A stretch of 64,000 bases of DNA from Dyella sp. SG609 (GTDB lineage: Bacteria > Pseudomonadota > Gammaproteobacteria > Xanthomonadales > Rhodanobacteraceae): assembly GCF_012275375.1 (NCBI RefSeq), contig NZ_JAAZQJ010000016.1, forward strand, positions 1 to 64,000. Direction: 5' to 3'. The notes under the pieces are model-generated. The model was given only the letters and a program-made list of their open reading frames with translations, searched no databases and was not told where the DNA came from. A program made the position numbers and the translations under genes. Shown piece after piece: positions 42,401-51,006 of the stretch; positions within the stretch are counted from its first letter, which is position 1, and every line of letters begins with the position of its first letter.

Positions 42401-45400
42401 GCGCCGCGGACAGCCTGGACTACGTCGGCCGCGGCTCGCCGCGCAGCGTGCACCTGGTGGCGATCGACAGCCACGCCAAGGCCACCGAGGTGAAGGACCT
42501 GCGCGCCGAGCTGATCGAGCGCCGCTATATCTCGGTGCTGACCAAGCAGGATTCGGGCGTCTACAAGTACCAGTCCAAGCTCAAGGAAATCGCCGTCAGC
42601 GAAAAGCCGCTGACCCTGACGGCCGCCGGCATGGACTACGCGCTGCCCACCGACAAGCCGGGCAACTACGCCCTGGTGATCCTGCGCGGCAGCGACCGCG
42701 TCGAGGTCAACCGGGTGGACTTCTCGGTGGCCGGCGACGCCAACGTGTCGCGCTCGCTGGACCGCAACGCCGAACTGCAGCTCAGCCTGAGCAAGCCGGA
42801 CTACGCGCCGGGCGAAGCCGTCGAGATCGCCGTGCGTGCGCCTTACGCGGGCAGCGGCCTGATCACCATCGAGCGCGACAAGGTCTACGCGCACGCCTGG
42901 TTCCATGCCGACACCACCAGCTCGGTGCAGCACATCACCGTGCCGGCGGACTTCGAAGGCAACGGCTACATCAACGTGCAGTACATCCGCGATCCGTCCT
43001 CGGACGAGATCTTCATGAGTCCGTTGAGCTATGGCGTGGTGCCGTTCTCGGTCAACCTCGATGCGCGCCGCAACGCCATCAAGGTGGACGCGCCCGCGCT
43101 GGTGAAGCCGGGCGAGACAGTAACCTTCAAGCTCAGCGCGCCGCAGCCGACCAGGGCGGTGGTGTTCGCGGTGGACGAAGGCATCCTGCAGGTGGCCCGC
43201 TACAAGCTGGGCGATCCGCTGAAGTTCTTCTTCCGCAAGCGCATGCTGGAAGTGGGCACCTCGCAGATCCTCGACCTGATCCTGCCGGACTTCGAGAAGC
43301 TGATGGCCATGGCTGCCCCCGGCGGCGATGCGGATGCGGCGATCGGCCGCCAGCTGAATCCCTTCAAGCGCAAGCGCGACAAGCCGGTGGCGTTCTGGTC
43401 CGGCATCGTCGACGTGGACGGCGAGAAGGAACTGACCTACCAGGTGCCGGACTACTTCAACGGCAAGCTGCGCGTGATGGCGGTCAGCGTGTCGCCGGAT
43501 CGCGTCGGTACCTTCGAAGGCGCCACCACCGTGCGCGGCGATTTCGTGCTGTCGCCGAACGTGCCCACCACCCTGGCCCCGGGCGACGAGGCCGAAGTGA
43601 GCGTGGGCGTGGCCAACAACCTCACGGGCCTGGGCGGCAAGCCGGTGCCGGTGGCGGTCACGCTGAAGACCGGCCCGCAGCTGCAGGTGCTGGGCGAGGC
43701 CACGCAATCCTTGAGCCTGGGCGAGATGCGCGAAGGCGTGGCGCTGTTCCGCGTGAAGGCCACCGACAAGCTCGGCTCGGGCAATCTCAGCTTCAGCGCG
43801 GGCTATGGCGGCAAGTCGGCCAGGCAGAGCGTGGACCTTTCCGTGCGCCCGGCTTCGGCCTACCGCACCCAGGTCGACGTGGGCCGCGTCGATGCCGGCG
43901 CCAAGGCCGACCTGCCGGACCTGCGCAAGCTCTACGACGAATACGCCGCGCGCGATTCCGCCATCTCGCCGCTGCCGGTGGTGCTGGCGCAGGGCCTCAC
44001 CAGCTATCTGGTGAACTACCAGAACTACTGCAGCGAGCAGATCATCAGCTCGGCCATGCCGCGCCTGGTGCTGCCGAAGTGGCCGGTGGTGCCGGTGTTC
44101 GCGCATGCGCTGCAGCCGGCCTTCGAAGCCAAGAAGCTCAGCAACGAGGAAGCGCTGTCCAACTTCCTCGACGTGCTGCATTCGCGCCAGAACGGGCAGG
44201 GCGGCTTCGGCCTGTGGGCGGCCACGCCCGACGCCGAGCCGTTCGTGTCGGCCTATGCGATGAACTTCCTGATCGAAGCGCGCGACCGCGGCGTGAGCGT
44301 GCCGGCGGACATGTTCAATGCCGGCAACACCTACCTGCGCCAGCTCGCCGGCGACAACGGCATGGACTCGCTGGACAAGCTGCGCCAGCGCGCCTACGCC
44401 GTGTACCTGCTGACCCGCCAGGGCAATGTCACCACCAACGACCTGGCGGCCGTGCAGAAGCGCCTGCAGGATGCGTACCCGGACCAGTGGAAGAACGACC
44501 TGGCCGCGGCCTGGCTGGCCGCTTCGTACCAGCTGCTGAAGCAGGACAAGCAGGCCGCGCAGCTGATCGCCGGCCCGCAGAAGCTGCTGGAGCGCAGCGA
44601 CCGCGACAAGCGCTACGTCTACGGCTACTACTACGACGCGCTGATCCGCGATTCCAGCGTGCTCTACGTCCTGGGCAAGCACTTCCCCGAGCGGGCGAAG
44701 AACCTGTCGCCGCGCGTGTGGGAGAACATCGGCTACGCGCTGTCGCACCGCTGGTACAACACGCTGTCCTCGTCGATGACCATCCTGGCGCTGGACGCCT
44801 ACGCCAACGACGCGGCCGCCGACGTGGCCAAGCTCGGCATCGACGAAGTGCACGCCGACGGCAGCGTCAAGGCCATCGCCACCTTGCAGGGCAACCTGGT
44901 GCAAGCCGGCAGCTGGAGCGCCGCGGCGGCCCGCCTGCGCTACGTCAACGGCGGCGCGCTGCCGGCCTGGTACGTGGCCAGCCAGGGCGGCTACGACCGC
45001 GACGCGCCGGCCAAGGCGGTGAAGGACGGCATCGAGATCATCCGCGAATACACCGACACCAGCGGCAAGGCGCTGAGCGAGGTGAAGGTGGGCGAGGAGA
45101 TCGACGTGCACGTGAAGATCCGCGCCACCCGCGACGAGGGCGTCTCCAACGTGGCCATCGTCGACCTGCTGCCCGGCGGCTTCGAGCCGGTGATCCAGCC
45201 GCCGCCGGAAGTGACCGACCACCAGGAGGACGGCAGCGAGCAGAACGATGCCGGCGGCGACAGCAAGGTCGAGGCCAGCGCCTGGCGCTCGCCGATCGGC
45301 CTGTCCAGTTCCACCTGGATGCCGGAATACGCCGACATCCGCGAGGACCGCGTGGTGATCTACGGCACCGCCACCCCGGACGTGCGCCAGTTCGTGTACC

Positions 45401-45522
45401 GCATCAAGGCCACCAACGCCGGCAAGTTCATCGTGCCGCCGGCGTACGGCGAGTCGATGTACGACCGCACGATCCAGGCGCGCTCGCCGGGTGGTACGAC
45501 GTTGACGGTGAGCAAGCCGTAA
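39499..45522 (+). CDS. Bacterial alpha-2-macroglobulin with intact thioester
   Basis: The 2007-residue periplasmic protein traps foreign proteases through a reactive thioester. The thioester motif CSEQ is at 1511-1514, in NYQNYCSEQIISS, as in YfhM-type proteins. Macroglobulin domains precede it (SYLFSDRGIYRPGDTFHIGL starts the MG/bait part near 730), and a helical thioester domain and receptor-binding-like end follow. In place of a lipobox there is a membrane anchor at about 51-71. Residues 555-612 are an Ala/Glu/Asp-rich low-complexity insert. ATG 39499 follows AGGAAG. PBP1C is encoded next, the usual partner in wall repair and defence. Confidence 0.96.
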   Translation: MDLLRFLLSLPLRLLRGLLYVIALLLRPLIGNVSWSAPGWVPATGAFVRRKPLQSAGLLVGVVALAVGGWFGWEWYKNRPKPVEPTRITFEVSKPGITNYTAQTISYDPLTVRFSRSAAPLEGVGKPVTAGVVMDPVMKGQWTWEDDRTLRFAPSEDWPVGKHFEVRFDIPRMFAPHVLMADDHFSFDTEPFVVKFGRGEFFQDPQDATAKKTIQPVSFNYPVDTAQFEKRIALTLSQKGSADSDLKFTVVYDPYKLQAWIHSQPLALPRDDGAVKYALDKGVRSLRGGDAYKEKLDTAVKVPGLYSLTIDDISPTLVDNDKYEPEQVLVMGLGGTVRDSELAGLTKAWILPNRNPKVDQSDDDSPYPWDVSQVSEDLLRKSQPLKLELVPTENEYEAGQSFKFHAEPGQRIYVRVEKGLKSFGGYILGQPRVQALTVPDYPKLLRFMADGSLLSLSGSKRISVVSRNLPGMRVEVGRVLPDQLQHLVSLNEGNYAHPSLNYAFSEDHIVDRFEQKRSFPKGDPGKAHYEGVDLAQYLKDGKRGVFLLHLSAYDAAAEKKRADAAKAAEQGPEAAPRTAAAADEGADAEGEGEAEGDAAEADTSTPDPADTRLVVVTDLGMLVKRAVDGSQDVFVQSIHDGQPVAGATVSVLAVNGQTLFSESTGADGVVHFPTLKGLEREKRPVLYLVKKGEDLSFLPIGSYDRQLDYSRFDIGGERNATNQGQLSSYLFSDRGIYRPGDTFHIGLIVRAASWTRSVAGVPLQAEIVDPRGVTVKQLPMSMDASGFGELSYAPAETAPTGTWTVNLYIVKDGKAGAQIGSTTVQVKEFLPDRMKVEARLSQQVPEGWVKPDQLKGLVDVQNLFGTPAENRRVEASLTLRPAWPAFRSWQDYHFYDVRRAKEGYEEALQDGTTDDKGHAEFALDLKKYADATYQLYFLAKAYEAEGGRNVAAAAQTLVSSNDWLVGYRAADSLDYVGRGSPRSVHLVAIDSHAKATEVKDLRAELIERRYISVLTKQDSGVYKYQSKLKEIAVSEKPLTLTAAGMDYALPTDKPGNYALVILRGSDRVEVNRVDFSVAGDANVSRSLDRNAELQLSLSKPDYAPGEAVEIAVRAPYAGSGLITIERDKVYAHAWFHADTTSSVQHITVPADFEGNGYINVQYIRDPSSDEIFMSPLSYGVVPFSVNLDARRNAIKVDAPALVKPGETVTFKLSAPQPTRAVVFAVDEGILQVARYKLGDPLKFFFRKRMLEVGTSQILDLILPDFEKLMAMAAPGGDADAAIGRQLNPFKRKRDKPVAFWSGIVDVDGEKELTYQVPDYFNGKLRVMAVSVSPDRVGTFEGATTVRGDFVLSPNVPTTLAPGDEAEVSVGVANNLTGLGGKPVPVAVTLKTGPQLQVLGEATQSLSLGEMREGVALFRVKATDKLGSGNLSFSAGYGGKSARQSVDLSVRPASAYRTQVDVGRVDAGAKADLPDLRKLYDEYAARDSAISPLPVVLAQGLTSYLVNYQNYCSEQIISSAMPRLVLPKWPVVPVFAHALQPAFEAKKLSNEEALSNFLDVLHSRQNGQGGFGLWAATPDAEPFVSAYAMNFLIEARDRGVSVPADMFNAGNTYLRQLAGDNGMDSLDKLRQRAYAVYLLTRQGNVTTNDLAAVQKRLQDAYPDQWKNDLAAAWLAASYQLLKQDKQAAQLIAGPQKLLERSDRDKRYVYGYYYDALIRDSSVLYVLGKHFPERAKNLSPRVWENIGYALSHRWYNTLSSSMTILALDAYANDAAADVAKLGIDEVHADGSVKAIATLQGNLVQAGSWSAAAARLRYVNGGALPAWYVASQGGYDRDAPAKAVKDGIEIIREYTDTSGKALSEVKVGEEIDVHVKIRATRDEGVSNVAIVDLLPGGFEPVIQPPPEVTDHQEDGSEQNDAGGDSKVEASAWRSPIGLSSSTWMPEYADIREDRVVIYGTATPDVRQFVYRIKATNAGKFIVPPAYGESMYDRTIQARSPGGTTLTVSKP

Positions 45523-45535
45523 GCGTGAAAAAAAG

Positions 45536-45647
45536 CCCTTCTCCCATCGGGAGAGGGGTTGGGGTGAGGGTATGGGCGGAGCGGGACGTTGCGCTCCGCC
45601 CGCACCCTCATCCGCCTGCCGGCACCTTCTCCCGGAGGGAGAAGGGT
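45536..45647. repeat. Repeat family A, copy 3
   Basis: CCCTTCTCCC, GGGAGAGGGGTTGGGGTGAG and GGGCGGAGCG are mirrored by CGCTCCGCCC, CACCCTCATCCG and CTTCTCCC, GGGAGAAGGG. It fills the gap between the macroglobulin and pbpC genes. Confidence 0.8.
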
Positions 45648-45698
45648 TCCAGCTTGGAGACTGAGGAAATAGCGAAGCTCCGCAGAGCTTCGATCGCA

Positions 45699-48107
45699 AT
45701 GAAAGCTCTATTAGCCCATCCCGCCGTCAAAGCCCTCACCCGCTGGGTCCTCCGCTGGCAGAACTGGCTCGTCGGCGCCGCGCTGATCGCCGCCGTGCTG
45801 GCGGGCCTGCGCCTGTGGCCTCATCAGCGCCTGCGCACATGGCTGCCTTCCTCCACCGCCGTCTACGACGCCAAGGGCCGCCTGCTGCGCCTCACCCTGG
45901 CCAGCGACGACCGCTACCGCCTGTGGGTGCCGCTGAAGGACATCTCGCCGCAGCTGGTGCAGGGCGTGCTGCTGCACGAGGACCGCTGGTACCGCTGGCA
46001 TGCCGGCTTCAATCCCTATGGCCTGGCGCGCGGCGCCTGGGTCACCTATGTGCGCCACGGCAATCCGCAGGGCGGCTCCACCGTGACCATGCAGCTGGCG
46101 CGCCTGCTGTGGCGGCTCAATACGCGCTCGCCGCTGGGCAAGCTGCGCCAGCTCGGGCGCGCGGTGCAGCTGGAGCTGTTCTATTCGAAGGACGAGATCC
46201 TCGAGGCCTATCTCAACTACGCGCCGTACGGGCGCAACGTGGAAGGCGTGGGCGCCGCCAGCCTGGCCTATTTCGACCAGCCGCCCGCCGCGCTCACCTT
46301 GCCTGAAGCGCTGACCCTGGCGGTGGTGCCGCAGGATCCGGCCCGCCGCCTGCGCGCCGGCGGCGAGGCAGCGGACGCCGCGCCGGACGTGATCAATCGC
46401 CACCTCGCCGACTCGCGCAACCGCCTCTACGCGCGCTGGCTGCAGCAGCACCCCGCCGACGCCGCGCTGAAGCCGCTGTTCGCGCTGCCGCTCAACCTGC
46501 GTTCGCTTTCGCGCCTGCCATTCGAGGCGCCGCATGCGGTGGAGCAGCTGCTCAATGCGCGGCGGCTGGAGGCCGGCAACACCGACAGCCGCGTCGCATC
46601 CACGCTGGACCTGGACCTGCAGCACGACCTGGAACGCCAGGTCGCGCGCTATATCGAACGCAACCAGTCGCGCGGCGTGCGCAATGCGGCGGCGATCCTG
46701 GTCGATACGCGCGACATGGCGATCAAGGCGATGATCGGCTCGGCCGGCTATGGCGACGCCGCCATCCACGGCCAGGTCAACGGCACCCAGGCCAAGCGCT
46801 CGCCGGGTTCGACGCTCAAGCCCTTCATCTACGCGCTGGGCTTCGACCAGGGCGTGCTGCATCCGCAGACCGTGCTGCGCGACGTGCCGACCTCGTTCGG
46901 CCCGTACACGCCGGAGAATTTCGACGGCCATTTTCTCGGGCCGGTCACCGCGACCGAAGCGCTGGTGCGCAGCCGCAACATCCCCGCGGTATGGGTGGCC
47001 TCGCAGCTGCACGGGCCGAGCTTCTATCAGTTCCTGCGCGAGGCCGGCATCGGCCGCCTGGCCAGCGAGAAGCACTACGGCCTGGCCCTGGTGCTGGGTG
47101 GCGGCGAAGTGACCATGCAGGAGCTGGCCGGCCTGTACGCCATGCTGGCCAACCGCGGCGAACTGAAGCCGCTGCGCCTGGCCGCGAACGATCCGCTGCC
47201 GAAGCAGGGCACGCGCCTGCTCAGCGAAGAAGCCAGCTTCATGGTGATGGACATGCTGCGGCAGAACCCGCGCCCCGACGAAACCACCGGCGCGCAGCCC
47301 TACCGCCTGCCGGTGTACTGGAAGACCGGCACCTCGTGGGGCTTCCGCGACGCCTGGACCGCCGGCAGCTTCGGCCCCTACGTGCTGGTGGTGTGGGTGG
47401 GCAATTTCGACGGCAGCAGCAATCCGGCCTTCGTCGGCGTGGAAGCGGCGGCGCCGCTGTTCTTCCAGATCGTCGACGCGCTGCGCGCCGAGCAGCCGGG
47501 CATGGCCGAGCCGATCCGCCGCATGCCGGCCAATCTCAAGCGCGTGTCGATCTGCCTGGCCAGCGGCGAGCTGCCTAATCAATGGTGCCCGCAGAAGGGC
47601 ACCACCTGGTTCATTCCGGGCAAGTCGCCGATCCGGGTCAGCCAGGTGCATCGCCCGGTGGTGATCGACGACGCCACCGGCAAGCCGGCCTGTCCGCCCT
47701 ACGACGGCAAGCGCACCCATCTGGAGGTGTACGAGTTCTGGCCGTCCGAACTGCAGCAGGTGTTTATCCAGGCCGGCATCCCGCGCCGCACGCCGCCGCG
47801 CAACGAGGCCTGCGTCAACGGCGGCGAGGCGGTGGGCGAGCCGCCGCGCATCACCTCGCCCTTGCGCGGCAGCATCTACGCGCTGCGGCTGAAGCGGAGC
47901 GACGAGAGCCGCATTGCCTTCAGCGCGAACGGCGACGCCGCCACGCGCACGCTGTACTGGTTCGTCAACGACGCCTATGTCGGCAGCAGCGCGCCGGGGC
48001 AGCCGCTGTTCTGGCAGCCGCCGGCGGCGGGCAACTACGACGTGCGCGTGGTGGACGACCGCGGCATGAGCGATACCCGGCCGCTGGGTGTGAGCCTGGT
48101 CGAATAA
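45699..48107 (+). CDS. pbpC: Penicillin-binding protein 1C
   Basis: The 802-residue bifunctional peptidoglycan synthase has one membrane anchor (about 27-45). The glycosyltransferase domain holds the catalytic Glu in LLHEDRWYRWHAGFNPYG and the GGSTVTMQLAR motif. The transpeptidase domain has S371-T-L-K374 in RSPGSTLKPFIYAL, SRN in VRSRNIPAV, and KTGTS in YWKTGTSWG. A C-terminal biotinyl-PBP-like/BiPBP_C domain (about 720-802) completes the PBP1C layout. ATG 45699 precedes the anchor; an open frame extending upstream overlaps the repeat and the macroglobulin gene in another phase and is not coding. It probably acts with the alpha-2-macroglobulin. Confidence 0.96.
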   Translation: MKALLAHPAVKALTRWVLRWQNWLVGAALIAAVLAGLRLWPHQRLRTWLPSSTAVYDAKGRLLRLTLASDDRYRLWVPLKDISPQLVQGVLLHEDRWYRWHAGFNPYGLARGAWVTYVRHGNPQGGSTVTMQLARLLWRLNTRSPLGKLRQLGRAVQLELFYSKDEILEAYLNYAPYGRNVEGVGAASLAYFDQPPAALTLPEALTLAVVPQDPARRLRAGGEAADAAPDVINRHLADSRNRLYARWLQQHPADAALKPLFALPLNLRSLSRLPFEAPHAVEQLLNARRLEAGNTDSRVASTLDLDLQHDLERQVARYIERNQSRGVRNAAAILVDTRDMAIKAMIGSAGYGDAAIHGQVNGTQAKRSPGSTLKPFIYALGFDQGVLHPQTVLRDVPTSFGPYTPENFDGHFLGPVTATEALVRSRNIPAVWVASQLHGPSFYQFLREAGIGRLASEKHYGLALVLGGGEVTMQELAGLYAMLANRGELKPLRLAANDPLPKQGTRLLSEEASFMVMDMLRQNPRPDETTGAQPYRLPVYWKTGTSWGFRDAWTAGSFGPYVLVVWVGNFDGSSNPAFVGVEAAAPLFFQIVDALRAEQPGMAEPIRRMPANLKRVSICLASGELPNQWCPQKGTTWFIPGKSPIRVSQVHRPVVIDDATGKPACPPYDGKRTHLEVYEFWPSELQQVFIQAGIPRRTPPRNEACVNGGEAVGEPPRITSPLRGSIYALRLKRSDESRIAFSANGDAATRTLYWFVNDAYVGSSAPGQPLFWQPPAAGNYDVRVVDDRGMSDTRPLGVSLVE

Positions 48108-48222
48108 CGGGTACCCAGATGAAGCAGGATCGAACGACCCTGCCAACGGTCACGCCGGAGCCCGCGCGGGGCTGCGCTATGCTCCCAGGCCTGTCCCGCG
48201 CAGCCTGCCTCCGAGCGCCACG

Positions 48223-49512
48223 ATGAAGCAGCCACCGGCCCCTTCCTATTACCGCGCCACGGCGAACGCCTACGAGCCGTACGCCGCGCTGCGCGGCCGC
48301 GCGGAAGCCAAGGTGGCCATTATCGGCGGCGGCTTCGCCGGCCTGCATACGGCGCTGGCGCTGGCCGAGCGCGGCGTGCGCGACGTGCTGCTGCTGGAGC
48401 GCGAGCAGGTCGGCTTCGGCGCCTCCGGCCGCAATGGCGGCTTCGTCTTCGCCGGCTATTCGCTGGGCGAGCAGAGCCTGCTGGACCAGCTCGGCGAGGA
48501 GCGCGCACGCGCGCTGTTCGGGCTGACCACCGCGGCGGTGGAACGCATCCGCGCGCAAGTACTGCGCTATGGCATCGACTGCGGCCTGGTCGACGAAGGC
48601 GTGCTGTGGGCCAACTGGTTCCGCGACCCGGCCGTGCTGCGCGCGCGCCAGGCGCTGCTGGAAAAACACTACGGCGTGCAATGGGAATGGGTGCCGCAGC
48701 AGGCGCTGCGCGAACGCGTGCATACCGCGCGCTATTTCGACGGACTGTACGAGCGCAACGCCTTCCATCTGCATCCGCTCAACTTCGCCATCGGCCTGGC
48801 CGCGGCCGCCGCGGGGCAGGGCGTGCGCATCCATGAAAACACCGACGCCTGGCAGCTGCGCCGCGACGGCCTGCGCTGGCGCGTGGAAACCGACCAGGGC
48901 ACGGTGCTGGCCGAGCACGTGGTGCTGGCCTGCGGCGGCTACCTGGCCGGCCTGCAGCGGCGCATCGACCGCGCCATCCTGCCGATCGCCACCTATGTGA
49001 TGGCCACCGAGCCGCTGGGCGAGCGCCTGCGCGACTGCCTGGACACGCGCGCGGCGATCTACGACACGCGCTTCGCCTTCGACTACTACCGCCCGCTGCC
49101 GGACACGCGCCTGCTGTGGGGCGGGCGCATTTCCATCCGCAACCGCTCGCCGCAGGCGGTGCGCCGCCTGCTGATGCGCGACCTGCTGCGCGTGTTCCCG
49201 TCGCTGAAGGACGTGCGCGTCGACTTCGCCTGGTCCGGCCTGATGAGCTACGCGCGCCACCAGATGCCGCAGATCGGAGGCGGCGAGGAAGGCCTGTGGT
49301 GGGCGCAGGCCTTCGGCGGCCATGGCCTGGCGCCGACCTGCGCGGCGGGCGGGCTGCTGGCCGCGGCCATTGCCGAGCGGGATGGCGGCTGGAAGCAGTT
49401 CGCCGATTACGGCCTGGCCAGCGCGCATCGTCCCGCCGGCTATCTGGCGGCACAGGCGAGCTACTGGTGGCACCAGGGCCGCGATTGGTTCAAGACGAGA
49501 CTGGAAGCATGA
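48223..49512 (+). CDS. FAD-dependent amine/amino-acid oxidase (DadA/PuuB-like)
   Basis: The 429-residue flavoprotein belongs to the D-amino-acid oxidase/sarcosine oxidase fold. The FAD-binding motif is [20 protein letters not shown] at about 31-50, followed by [17 protein letters not shown], where SGRNGG is typical of gamma-glutamylputrescine oxidase and related PuuB proteins. The C-terminal [14 protein letters not shown] and [12 protein letters not shown] bind the cofactor. It would oxidize a primary or secondary amine to an aldehyde or imine, releasing H2O2. The substrate is uncertain. Its stop overlaps the next gene by four bases. Confidence 0.88.
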   Translation: MKQPPAPSYYRATANAYEPYAALRGRAEAKVAIIGGGFAGLHTALALAERGVRDVLLLEREQVGFGASGRNGGFVFAGYSLGEQSLLDQLGEERARALFGLTTAAVERIRAQVLRYGIDCGLVDEGVLWANWFRDPAVLRARQALLEKHYGVQWEWVPQQALRERVHTARYFDGLYERNAFHLHPLNFAIGLAAAAAGQGVRIHENTDAWQLRRDGLRWRVETDQGTVLAEHVVLACGGYLAGLQRRIDRAILPIATYVMATEPLGERLRDCLDTRAAIYDTRFAFDYYRPLPDTRLLWGGRISIRNRSPQAVRRLLMRDLLRVFPSLKDVRVDFAWSGLMSYARHQMPQIGGGEEGLWWAQAFGGHGLAPTCAAGGLLAAAIAERDGGWKQFADYGLASAHRPAGYLAAQASYWWHQGRDWFKTRLEA

Positions 49513-49856
49513 CGAACGAACACAGCGCGGAAATCACCTGGGCCGACTTCGAGAAAGTGCTGCTGGTGGCCGGCACGGTCACGCGGGTGGAAGCGTTTCC
49601 CGAGGCGCGCAAGCCGGCCTGGAAAGTGTGGGTGGATTTCGGCCCCTACGGCGAGAAGAAGACCAGCGCGCAGATCGCCGCGCTATACCGCGCGGAAGAT
49701 CTGGTCGGCCGGCAGGTCGTCGGCGTGATCAATTTTCCGGAGAAGCAGATCGGGCCGTTCCGCTCGCAGTTCCTGCTGACCGGATTTCCCACCGACGAGG
49801 GCGTGGTGCTGACGGCGATCGAACGGCCGGTGCCGAACGGCACGCGCCTCGCTTAG
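49509..49856 (+). CDS. CsaA-like tRNA-binding (EMAP-fold) protein
   Basis: The 115-residue protein is a single OB-fold of the EMAP/tRNA-binding type seen in CsaA and at the end of methionyl-tRNA synthetase: [40 protein letters not shown], and [20 protein letters not shown]. CsaA has chaperone-like activity in Bacillus; the physiological role in gammaproteobacteria is not clear. The ATG overlaps the flavoprotein stop (ATGA), so they are translated together. No functional link between the two is evident. Confidence 0.88.
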   Translation: MTNEHSAEITWADFEKVLLVAGTVTRVEAFPEARKPAWKVWVDFGPYGEKKTSAQIAALYRAEDLVGRQVVGVINFPEKQIGPFRSQFLLTGFPTDEGVVLTAIERPVPNGTRLA

Positions 49857-49937
49857 ACCACGGCTCGCCCGCGGCCGGCCATATCCGCTCCATACAGGGC
49901 CGGCATGCTGCGGCACCTCCCACGATCAGGACGAACG

Positions 49938-50822
49938 ATGAACCAGCCGCTCCGCCTTCTTCTCGCCGGCGCCGTCGCGCTGGCCTGCGCCCAGCTCCAC
50001 GCCAGCGATGCCGACGACCGCGGCTGGACCACGCCGGAAAAGCCGTTCCGCATCTACGGCGATACCTGGTACGTCGGCACGCACGGCCTCAGCGCCATCC
50101 TGATCACCTCGCCGCAAGGCCACGTGCTGATCGACGGCACCCTGCCGGAGAACGCCAGGCTGGTGGAGCAGAACATCCGCGCGCTCGGCTTCCGCCTCGG
50201 CGACGTCAAGGCCATCCTCAACTCGCACGCGCATGCCGATCATGCCGGCGCGATCGCCGCGCTGGCCGCGGCCAGCGGTGCGCAGGTCTACGCCAGCCAC
50301 TACGGCGCGGAAGAGCTGAAGGCCGGCGGCGATTACGCGGAAGATCCGCAGAACGGCGAGGCGCCGCATTTCCCCAAGGTGGCCAAGGTCAACGAAGTGC
50401 CCGACGGCGGCACGGTGAAGGTTGGCGACATCGTGGTGACCGCGCATTACACGCCGGGCCATACGCCGGGCGCGACCACCTGGACCTGGCGCTCCTGCGA
50501 CAAGCAGCGCTGCCTGGACGTGGTCTATGCCGACAGCATCACCGCCTTCACCAACGGCGTGTACCGCTACAGCGATCCGGCGCATCCGGAGCGCGTCACG
50601 GGTTTCCGCAAGACCTTCGACATCGTCGGCGCGCTGCCCTGCGACGTGCTGGTCACCACGCATCCGGACATGAGCGATTTCCTCGAACGCGCCGCCGCGC
50701 ATCGCGCGGGCAAGCAGCCGGACCCGCTGTTCGACCGCAACGCATGCAAGGCGCTGGCGCAGTCGTCGGTGGTGAAGTTCGAGGAGAAGCTGAAGGAAGA
50801 GCGGGCTGCCAAGAAGCCCTGA
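49938..50822 (+). CDS. Subclass B3 metallo-beta-lactamase
   Basis: The 294-residue precursor has a signal peptide (about 1-23) and the MBL fold. The zinc ligands fit subclass B3: H97-A-H99-A-D101-H102, H175 in TPGHTPG and H242 in TTHPD. The sequence around SHAHADHAG is close to the Stenotrophomonas L1 and Luteibacter/Dyella-type enzymes. It would hydrolyse carbapenems and other beta-lactams in the periplasm. It sits among core genes with native base composition, so it looks intrinsic and not newly acquired. No ampR-like regulator is adjacent. Confidence 0.92.
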   Translation: MNQPLRLLLAGAVALACAQLHASDADDRGWTTPEKPFRIYGDTWYVGTHGLSAILITSPQGHVLIDGTLPENARLVEQNIRALGFRLGDVKAILNSHAHADHAGAIAALAAASGAQVYASHYGAEELKAGGDYAEDPQNGEAPHFPKVAKVNEVPDGGTVKVGDIVVTAHYTPGHTPGATTWTWRSCDKQRCLDVVYADSITAFTNGVYRYSDPAHPERVTGFRKTFDIVGALPCDVLVTTHPDMSDFLERAAAHRAGKQPDPLFDRNACKALAQSSVVKFEEKLKEERAAKKP

Positions 50823-50834
50823 GGGCGCCTACCT

Positions 50835-50970
50835 CGTCATTCCGGCGCAGGCCGGAATCCAGTAGCGAGGTGCTGCATTCAATGCGTGCAGCTCCAAGAT
50901 GCAGCTCTTGAATGCCCCCGCGGCAATCGGACGTTACAGTCACTGGATTCCGGCCTGCGCCGGAATGACG
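50835..50970. repeat. Interspersed repeat family B, copy 3
   Basis: Arms CGTCATTCCGGCGCAGGCCG and CGGCCTGCGCCGGAATGACG are perfect inverted repeats, each also able to form its own hairpin. The inner 80 bases differ from the other copies. Confidence 0.85.
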
Positions 50971-51006
50971 AGCTTGGGAGGATGAGGCGCGTGGGGCAGT
51001 GATGCA

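Noticed and set aside
44079-45698. Upstream in-frame extension of the pbpC reading frame
   Set aside because: It overlaps the macroglobulin gene in another phase and has Arg/Gly/Ala-rich shadow composition; PBP1C begins with its membrane anchor at 45699.
39472-45699. Open frame of about 2075 codons on the minus strand opposite the macroglobulin gene
   Set aside because: It mirrors the GC-rich third-position pattern of the plus-strand gene, is full of Leu/His/Arg/Val/Gly/Ala runs without motifs, and the plus strand has a clear protein family with a thioester and ribosome binding site.
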